NCBI GenBank assembly: GCA_029204225.1
Contig: CM055103.1
Span: forward strand, 26,710,293 to 26,774,292
Direction: 5' to 3'
Origin: Diphasiastrum complanatum
Lineage: Eukaryota > Streptophyta > Lycopodiopsida > Lycopodiales > Lycopodiaceae
Length of the DNA stretch: 64,000 bases
A program made the position numbers and the translations under genes. How positions within the stretch are numbered: position 1 is the first letter of the stretch; every line of letters begins with the position of its first letter. The notes beneath the pieces were generated by a model, which was not told the DNA's origin, ran no database searches, and saw only the letters and a program-made list of their open reading frames with translations. Below, piece after piece: positions 56,230 to 64,000 of this stretch.

Positions 56230-56465
56230 CAAGGCAAGAGAGGAAGAGTGAATTTTAGGGTACATCACCCTCCTTCTTATAGGAACCTAAGTTCACTTCA
56301 GTGCACCAAGCATTTGATAATGCCCACCGTTAGATTGAAATCCTACTAAGTGCATCCATCTTAGCCGAAGGTAGTCCCTGGTCCAGCACGTCATCCTAGC
56401 ACGTCTCATTGCAGGGACTTCTTACTTTGAGAGACACTCACTCAGGAGGCAGCACACATGGCACA

Positions 56466-57352
56466 TGATATTGTGACTCCTACATTTGTCATAGCTTGGA
56501 ATCCTAGCACCCCCACTTTCACTCCTCACAATTTTTCTTCCTCTGAACCCACTGCCCCATACTATATTTATCATTCCCCGGATCATGCCGGTCTCTCTTA
56601 CCAGGCCAATCCACCCATTTGGCCTCCCATCCAAACTCTTGTTGACTATTCTCCCACCTCGACTGCCCCATAGTACTCTCCCACCCCGACACCTCCCCAA
56701 TAGTCTCCCATCCAAACTCCTGCTGACTATTCTCCCACCCCGACTCCTCTACAGTACTCTCCCACCCTGACACCTCTCAATAGTCTCCCATTCCACCCAC
56801 TTCTCCCCTGCCTGAGCCCACACTCCCCTTGACACTCCCTTTGCTACCTCTCCACCAGCTGACATATTGTCGTCACATGATATTGTGACTCCTACATCTG
56901 TCATAGCTTGGTATCCTAGCACCCCCACTTTCACTCTTACATCTGTCATAGCTTGGTATCCTAGCACTCCCACTTTCACTCCCCACTTTCACTCCTCACA
57001 GTTTTTCTTCCCCTGAACCCACTTCCCCATACTTCATTTATCATTCCTTGACTCCATGGGATCATGCCGGTCTCTCTTACCAGGCCAATCCGCCCATTTG
57101 GCCTCCCATCCAAACTCCTGTTGACTATTCTCCCACCTCAACTCCCCCATAGTACTCTCCCACCTCGACACCTCCCTACAGTCTCCCATCCAAACTCATG
57201 CTGACTTTTCTCCCACCCTGACTCCTCCACAGTACTCTCCCACCCTGACACCTCCCCAATAGTCTCCCATCCCACCCACTTCTCCCCTGCCTGAGGCCAC
57301 TCCCCTTGACACTCCCTCTGCTACCTCTCCACTAGCTGACATATTGTCGTCG
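56466..57352 (+). repeat. Tandem duplication of a proline-rich, CTD-like block
   Basis: 56466-56874 and 56875-57352 are two copies of one unit that starts ATGATATTGTGACTCCTACA and ends CTGACATATTGTCGTC. The right copy has an extra internal duplication near 56935-56985. In one + frame each unit encodes repeated Y-S-P-T-x-T-P peptides (DYSPTPTPLQYSPTLTP) after WPPIQT. Stops interrupt the frame, so I regard it as a broken gene fragment or non-coding repeat. No family is recognised. Confidence 0.78.
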
Positions 57353-57889
57353 TATGCTGAAAATCATAATTGGTTCTTGATTTTGTGACAAATTTTTTTT
57401 GCGGGATTTAACACAAAAAATAAAAATAAAATAAAAAAAATAAAAAAAGCATAAAACATACTTTTAATAGGATTGGACATACAAAATAAAATCATGGATC
57501 ATTATGATAGTACTTAATTTTTACAAAACTAATTTTTACAAATCTTATGTTTTTATAACTTTTATTTTTTTTGAGATTTGACATAAAAGACAAATCATGA
57601 GATATAATGATAGTACATATTTTTATTAAACAACTAATTTGACAAATCTTTTGAGATTTTATGACACAATATTATATCAAATCGATGATTTCATGAAAAT
57701 ATATATTTGTTAAAAATCTAGGTGTCATAGATTTGATGTGATTTCATGACATAATTATATGGTCAAATTGAGAATATTATTTTTTGTCTTGTGACCTCTT
57801 AAATGGTGGTTGCATAGGGTCATTTTTACAATATAATGGAAAAACTCCTATACTAGCCCAATTTTAAATGACGAAAAATTGGCTAACAC
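57353..57889. other. AT-rich intergenic sequence
   Basis: Very AT-rich, with repeated ATTTGACATA / AAATCATGA motifs near 57465-57700. No gene. Confidence 0.55.
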
Positions 57890-58500
57890 AATCTGTATTA
57901 GTTCTAGGATAACTTTCGCTCCAGATGAACTAGTGCCAAAAGATTGATGTGATTGGCCTCGCACATTACACCTAAGTTGATGACAATCTTTGGTATTTCA
58001 TTGACCATCACTTGCTCATGCAATTGCTTTAAGCTCCCATACTTGAGAGGACCAAACCTCTCGTGCTATAGAGAACTCTAATTATTACTTATGCTTGCAC
58101 ATTTCTCCAAAGCAATCTCTCTAACATAAAACTTATTATTCAGCTTGAAGTGATTCTATGGACCTTTGACAAAGAATCCATCTTTTTGAAATTCAAGTTT
58201 GTATTATTGATCAATTAAACATCAACTTATAGTAAATTCTTTGTCAAATTTGGAGCAAACAACGCATTCCATTTACTTCCCTTTTGTCATAATGCAAGTT
58301 GTACTTTAATATCTTCAACACCTTCAATTTTTTTTTTTTGTGAACTATCATCTCCTAAAATGACTTTTGAGTCAGAATCTAATTTCGTACAATCAATTGC
58401 AAAAGAGTACATCATTGAGGAGTTCAAGGTGTTTTTGATCAATTCTTTTTTGCTTTTGGATCTTTGTACGTAGGCCTTTATTACAATCAAGGTTCTCGCC
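57890..58500 (-). pseudogene. Copia protease / pre-integrase fragment
   Basis: The minus strand encodes a pattern of copia pol between protease and integrase: LDSDSKVILGDDSSQKKKIE, then IKVQLAL, KWNALFAPNLTKNLL and LNFKKMDSL with KVHR. In-frame stops interrupt it, and it is short. It lies just downstream (in minus sense) of the larger copia element's LTR but is a different family. Confidence 0.62.
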
Positions 58501-58898
58501 AGTTCCATTACTATACTATGCCGATTTTTTCGAGTACTGGAAATAGGGACATATGAAAATGGATCCCTTGAAAAATCACTATTTTGCAAAATCACTACTT
58601 TTGAAAAAAGACAAATTTCAGAATTTTGGGTAGTTGGACGCCCAAGAATAGTAGTTGGATGCCAAATATGTCGATGTTTGGACACTTATGACATCCAGCT
58701 TTAACCATATGAGTACAATATAGTAGATAAAAAATAGTGCCGTTCAATGCACTATATATTCTTTGACAAGGCTTGGGAATATAACGACCGACAATCTTTG
58801 ATAATTGTGTGATTTTAGAATGCAACAATTTTGAGTTGATTTTAGCTTTAGTAAAGGTTGTTGATTTCACACGTGTGTATTGTCCACAACATGTACTT
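58501..58898. other. Intergenic, no feature assigned
   Basis: Possibly more of the copia relic. Nothing supportable. Confidence 0.4.
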
Positions 58899-59593
58899 GT
58901 GATCTCCTAAGGTGTGTAGATGCACCAAGATCAAGACTAGATTGAGATTCAAGATCAATCTTAGATCCTATGGCAAAAACACACTACTACATGCAGTCAA
59001 TCACTTCCAACTCTCACTCACACGTGTGGGAAGTATTAAAAAATTATTCTAAGTAGAAACAAGCTGCTCTCCTCGGGTAGAGAGAGAAAAACCATCATGA
59101 GCTCTCGGGTAGAGAGAGAAAGCTAGAAATTCAATGACACTCAAAATCCACACAATCACCAAATCAATTAGATCCAAAATGAGGAGTACAATGATACTAG
59201 TAGATCCACGAGCTACCACTATGCTTAACTATGATTGGACCACACTTTGTCACCTCTTAATCCTATTGGACCATTGATCCATGCACCTCTTAATTCTATT
59301 GGACTATATTCAAGCACACCTCAAATTCCTATTGGACCTCACATGGTTCCACCTCTAAATCCTATTGGACCTCTTAGAATTCATCAAACAAAGGCATTAC
59401 ACTTGTCTACACTCTAATTGGCACGAGTTTAGCCTCTTACTCTATTTTGGCTCAATAGTGGCATTACAAGTGGAAATGCATAATTTGCCATCTATGCCAA
59501 ATTTGTTCCTATCAACATCCTACACTAGATGCTTGATGTAAAAAACATAAGACCCCTATATCTAACATAGATAATCTTTTTCAATTCTTCACA
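58899..59593 (-). repeat. Probable 3' LTR of the right-hand copia
   Basis: The right border is well supported: the minus strand reads a purine-rich TTTTTTAGGAG and then TGTGAAGAATTG at 59593. The left border at 58899 (TGTGATCTCC on the + strand) is chosen because it gives matching TGTGA/TCACA ends. About 695 bp. The other LTR is outside the window, so the length is unproven. It contains a minisatellite at 59228-59400. Confidence 0.55.
59228..59400. repeat. Degenerate 30-40-bp minisatellite in the LTR
   Basis: Repeats of CACCTCTTAATCCTATTGGAC, five or six copies with variable spacing. It lies in an ORF encoding recurring N-P-I-G-P, which is probably chance. Confidence 0.8.
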
Positions 59594-59626
59594 CTCCTAA
59601 AAAATTATCTATGAAGATTTGAGCAT

Positions 59627-62600
59627 TTATATTGATATAACTCCAAGATTAGATCTATGCTTGATGAAAGCACTTTTTCTCAAAGGCTTGGTGAGTAGAT
59701 CGGCAATACAAGAGGACGAGTTGACATGATCCAAATAGATTTCTCCTCCAAAAAGCTTTTCTCTCACAAAATGGTGTGCCACTTCTATGTGCTTGCTTCT
59801 TGCATGAAATATGGGATTATTGGCAAGAGCTTGGGCCGAGATGTTATCACACTTGATCATTGGTAGATCATCTTCCTTGATGCACTTTAGCTCCATTAAT
59901 AACCTCTTGATCCAAAGCACCTCTTTGGTAGTTGTAGTGAGTGCTTTGTACTCGGCCTCACATGAAGAGAGAGACATAGCATCTTGCTTTTTGGAAAGCC
60001 AAGATATTAGATTGCCTCCAGGAAAGATAGTGTATGCACTAATAGAATTTCGATCCATCTTGTCACTTGCAAAGTCCGAATCCGAGTAGCCAACAATGGA
60101 TAGATCTTCACTTTTATAGAGTAGACCATAATCACAAGATGAAGATACATATCTTAGAATCCTCTTGGCCATCTTCCAATGATGGATCTTAGGATCTTGC
60201 ATAAATTGACTCAATTTGTGCACACAAAAACTTAGATCGGGCCTAGTAATGGTAAGCCAAATCAAGGAGCCTACAAGACTCCTAAAAAGTGTGATGTCCT
60301 CAAAGGATCTTTCAACACCTTTATTAGGATCTTTTACAATTTCATTGGAGTATCTATGCTCTTAGAATTTTCCATATGGAATTTTTTCAACATAGAGTGA
60401 GCATATCTAGATTGACATATAAAGAAATGATTTTCATAAAAATCAATTTCTAGGCCTAGGATGTAATGTATCTCTCCTAGATCTTGCATTTTAAACTCAC
60501 ATCCAAGTGCTAGCTTAGTTTCATCAACTAGCTTGATACAACTTCCACAAAGAATAATGTCATCAACATAAATTAGAAGAATGAAATATTGCTATCAACA
60601 AACTTTAGATACATGGAAGGATCATAGTCACTAAGTGTAAATCCTAGTGAGATAAGAAAAGAATTAAGTCTTGAATACCATGATCTTGGTGCTTGCTTGA
60701 GTCCATAAAGACTTTTGAAGAGCAAGCACACTTTGGACTCATCCTTGATGAATCCTTGAGATTGTTCCATATAGATCTCCTCCTCAAGATAACCATTTAG
60801 AAAAGCATTGGATACATCTAATTGAAACACCTTCCACTTGAAGAAACAAGCAAGAGAAATAAGAATTCTTATTGTCATCATCTTTGCAACGGGTGCAAAG
60901 GTCTCCTCATAATCAAGGCCATGGATTTGAGCAAATCCTTTGGCACATAATCTTGCTTTATGCTTGTTGATGGTGCCATCATGATTGAACTTGATCCAAA
61001 ATACCCACTTGCAACCAATCACATGCTTGTTGGATGGAGGATCCACAAGCTCCCAAGTATTGTTGGTGATCAATGCATCATATTCTTGCTTCATGACATC
61101 ATACCACTCCTTGGTATTGAGTGCCTCTTGTACATTCTTTGGCTCTTCATGAGAGACATAAAAAACATAATTAGTGGAATCAAGATCCACTTGTTTGCCT
61201 TTGTCAACATATGAGAGCCTCTTAGGCTCGGATCTATCTCTCATGGATCTTCTTGGTGAGAAAATCCGAGGAGAGTCTTCTTCAAATCTTGACCCCATCA
61301 CATCATGATTGTCTTCAAAATCAATAATTGGTGATGCATCCATAGATTTCTTGATCTCGGCCTCTTCAAAAGATGAGTGTTGATCTTCATGAAAGACAAC
61401 ATCTCTACTTTCAATAACTTGAGAAGTAGAGAGTATAAAGACTCTATAGGCCTTCTTGGTGGATGAGTATCTAACCATGATCCCTTTGCATGCACTAGGA
61501 TCTTCCTTCCTCCTTGTTTCCAAGGGAATATGGACAAAGCATATGCATCCAAAAACTCTAAGGTGATCAACCGTAGGCTTCTTCAAATATAAGATTTCAT
61601 ATGGTGACTTTCCTCCAAGAGCTATATGTGGGAGCCTATTGCAAAGATAATTTGCACAATAAATGGCTTCTCCCCAAAAATCTTTGGGCAAAGATGCCTC
61701 AATTCTCATAGATTTTGCACATTCACATAGAGATCTATTCTTTCTCTCGGCCACTCCATTTTGAGATGGAGAGTAGGCACAAGAGAACTCTCTTTTGATG
61801 CCTTCAAGCTCACAAAAATCTTCACCACCTCCATCACTTCTAAGAGCTTTAATCTTGAATGAGAATTGCTTCTCTACATAAGCTTTAAGAATAAGGAAAT
61901 GATCAAACACCATAGATTTAGAAGCAAGAAGATATATCCAAGTGAATCTTGTGAAATCATCAATGAAAGTAACAAAACAAGTGGCTCCTCCCTTGCTTGT
62001 AGTTGACGAGAAATGCACATCCGAGTGGATTAACTCCAAAGGATGCTTGCTTTTGATAGAAGATCTTGTAAATGGCTTTTTGTGAGATTTAGCAATAGCA
62101 CAAGCCTCACAAGGCTTGATCTTCTTGGAGAATGACTTTGGAAAGCCAATAGCTTTGGCTTCTTTGATCATAAAGAGCATGGATTTGTAGTTGGGATGTC
62201 CCAACCTCCTATGCCATAATTCCTCCATAGAGAGCTTGTTCACAAGAGCAACATTACAAGCATTCACATACTCATTTGGATCTAGTTTATCGATGTCTCC
62301 AAATATAGATCCTAATGCAAGTATCTCATCATTCTTCTTGATAGTGCAAGTATCAACATTGAATTTTACATCAAGGCCATTATCAAGCAATTGACCAACA
62401 CTAATAAAACTCTTAGTAAGCTTAGGTACATAAAGAACTTTAGAGAGAGAAAGAACTTAGAGGATGCAAGCTTCAAGGGAATGTTCCCTATGCCTTCAAT
62501 AGGACATTCAAAATCATTTGCTGTGTATATTGATTTCTTGACTCCATCATAAGGTGCAATAGAAGAGAAAGAGTCCTTGGAGCTACACATATGTGAAGAG

Positions 62601-63622
62601 GCTCCACTATCAATATACCATAGGCCGTCCTTCTTGAAAGGAGTAGATGAGAAACTAGAGACCATAAGAGATCCCTCTCCATCACTTGAAATAGTGTCTT
62701 CCTTCTCATTGGTAATGTTGGCTTGCTTGAGTTGATTATTCTTCTTGAAGCAATTGGTGGCATAATGGCCTTTCTTGCCACAATAAAAGCACTTGATCTT
62801 CTTCTTCTTGAGCTTGGATGATGAAGCATTAGAGGAATCATCTTCCTCCTCATCTTTATCTTTGGATTTGACTTTGTCCTTGCTTGAGGATTGTTGATGT
62901 TGGTTCTTGCTCCTCCCTTTGTGCTTATCCTTGGCAAAGAGAGCTTTGCCATCATTATGAGTGAGAGAGAGCTTGTCCATCCTCAAGAGCTTGTACTCTT
63001 GTCTTGATTCTTCTGAAATTAGCACACTTTGGAGAGCCTCCAAACTTGGTAGCTCCTCCTTAATGGCATAGGATTGGACAAGGTTATCAAATTCACTTCT
63101 CAAGCCATTGAGAATGACTTGAACTAGCTCATTTTGATTGATGGAATCACCAATACAAGCAAGTTCTCTATTAATATCTTTTACTCTCAAAACATAACTA
63201 GATGCACTCTCATCACTCTTTTGGCTACTTTGAAAGATTTGATTCCTAAGAGTGAGAAGCCTAGAGGTATTCTTAGCCTCATAGATAGTCTTGAGATAAT
63301 CCCAAGCTTCTTTGGCTGTTGTACAAGTACCTATCTCCCTCAATATCTCATTAGAGACATTCATCTTAATGTAGTGGAGAGCCATCATAGCTCTCTTTTT
63401 GTATTTTTGAACCTCTTGAAGAACTTGTGGTTCTTCTTCAAGGCCAAGAACTATGTCCATCACGTCTTGCAGGATCAAGATGGACTCCATCCTCATTTTC
63501 CAAATTGAATAGTTTGAAGCGGACAATATTTCACTTGGTTCCAACAAGGATGAACCCATTGAAGACATTTGAAGTGAAGAAAACTCAAATGATGAACAAT
63601 AAATTTTGCTACACACTCTCAA
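59627..63622 (-). pseudogene. Copia gag-pol with a few frameshifts
   Basis: Gag from about 63568 (MSSMGSSLLEPSEILSASNY). The zinc knuckle near 62790-62750 is intact (CFYCGKKGHYATNC). Protease [10 protein letters not shown] near 62610. Integrase finger WHRRLGH and CEAC, with D (HSDVHF), D (RSDGGG) and E (NGVAERKNR). RT QLDVSNAFLNG, then [13 protein letters not shown], then YVDD at 60570-60559. RNase H GYSDSDFASD and SSCEAEYKA, and the end CIADLLTKPL. Frameshifts: near 62440 (protease to integrase), near 60590 just before YVDD, and one or more between 60570 and 60265. All catalytic residues are present, so decay is recent. Confidence 0.9.
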
Positions 63623-64000
63623 TAGGATCCAATAATAGAGTACTATGTCCTCCTATGAAAGATCTTGCAACTATTTGTGAATTGATTTTCACTAGCTACA
63701 CAAATCTCTCTAAAACAAGATCTATTTCACATCAAATGATGGAGTATAGGCAAAGTTAGGATCAAACACTCTTAGCACGTGTGAAGTATACTAAGAAACC
63801 AAATTTGACTCAAATACAATGATATTGCATGAAACAAAATGGCTAAGATCTCAAAACAGTGCCTAGATCACATATAGATGAGATTGGTAAGCCTTAAACT
63901 GTGATTTTGGATCAAACAAGCAATCTCTTGACCAAACCAAATGTGTCCACCCAGGTCTAGGTGCCCTACCTAACCCTCTTCAAAAGCTTATAACTTTTGA
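63623..64000 (-). other. Leader of the right-hand copia
   Basis: Non-coding sequence upstream of gag in minus sense. No LTR end or primer site is seen before the window ends. Confidence 0.55.

Larger units (their letters stand above)
58899..64000 (-). mobile_element. Antisense copia retrotransposon, runs off the right edge
   Basis: A nearly complete element: 3' LTR at the left, RNase H, RT, integrase, protease and gag in order on the minus strand, then about 380 bp of leader to the window end. The 5' LTR and primer site must be beyond 64000. Only a few frameshifts break pol, so it is younger than the related element at 33315-37137. Confidence 0.88.

Overview
The window is intronic and intergenic DNA from a land plant, almost certainly a flowering plant with a large, repeat-rich genome. 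The evidence is a plant-type peroxisomal enoyl-CoA hydratase 2 gene split by very long introns, Ty1/copia and chromodomain Ty3/gypsy retrotransposons with plant initiator-Met-type primer sites, a hAT transposon and LINEs. I cannot name the species. The intron lengths would fit an early-diverging angiosperm or magnoliid, but that is only a guess.

The one host gene I can support is easy to miss because its exons are 40-180 bp long. It is the 3' part of an ECH2-like gene on the + strand, with exons 4210-4249, 4331-4403, 16142-16316, 16476-16546, 39592-39771 and 47154-47241. All five junctions have GT/AG borders and the frame is kept across all of them (627 nt, 208 codons plus stop). The exons encode the catalytic second hot-dog domain, including the hydratase 2 Asp/His motif, and end in a peroxisomal-signal-like Ser-Met-Leu. 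The N-terminal exons lie upstream of base 1. The gene covers more than 43 kb of the window; three introns are 11.7, 23.0 and 7.4 kb.

Layout inside the gene. The 1-4209 intron holds a rearranged hAT-family copy with an 85-bp minisatellite. The 11.7-kb intron holds a structurally intact copia element (5106-10350) with identical LTRs, a 5-bp target duplication and one uninterrupted 1383-codon ORF; next to it are a 1.6-kb long-inverted-repeat element and a 5' copia fragment. The 23-kb intron holds an antisense chromovirus (19919-26015), a 4.2-kb hAT element inserted cleanly into the reverse transcriptase gene of an older gypsy relic, and a rearranged antisense copia. The 7.4-kb intron holds a G-rich minisatellite, two antisense LINE remnants and one copy of an undescribed repeat (R2).

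Downstream of the gene (47242-64000) are two more R2 copies, a tandemly duplicated ATTGA-rich satellite-like region, long GA/CT arrays, a duplicated proline-rich block and a nearly complete antisense copia element that runs off the right end.

Two themes stand out. First, the host gene keeps a perfect frame despite tens of kilobases of nested insertions. Second, several long GA/CT arrays sit exactly at the 3' ends of LINE or R2 copies, which suggests retroposons that end in (CT)n rather than poly(A). No CRISPR, rRNA or tRNA gene was found. All homology calls are from sequence reading and memory of families, not from database searches.
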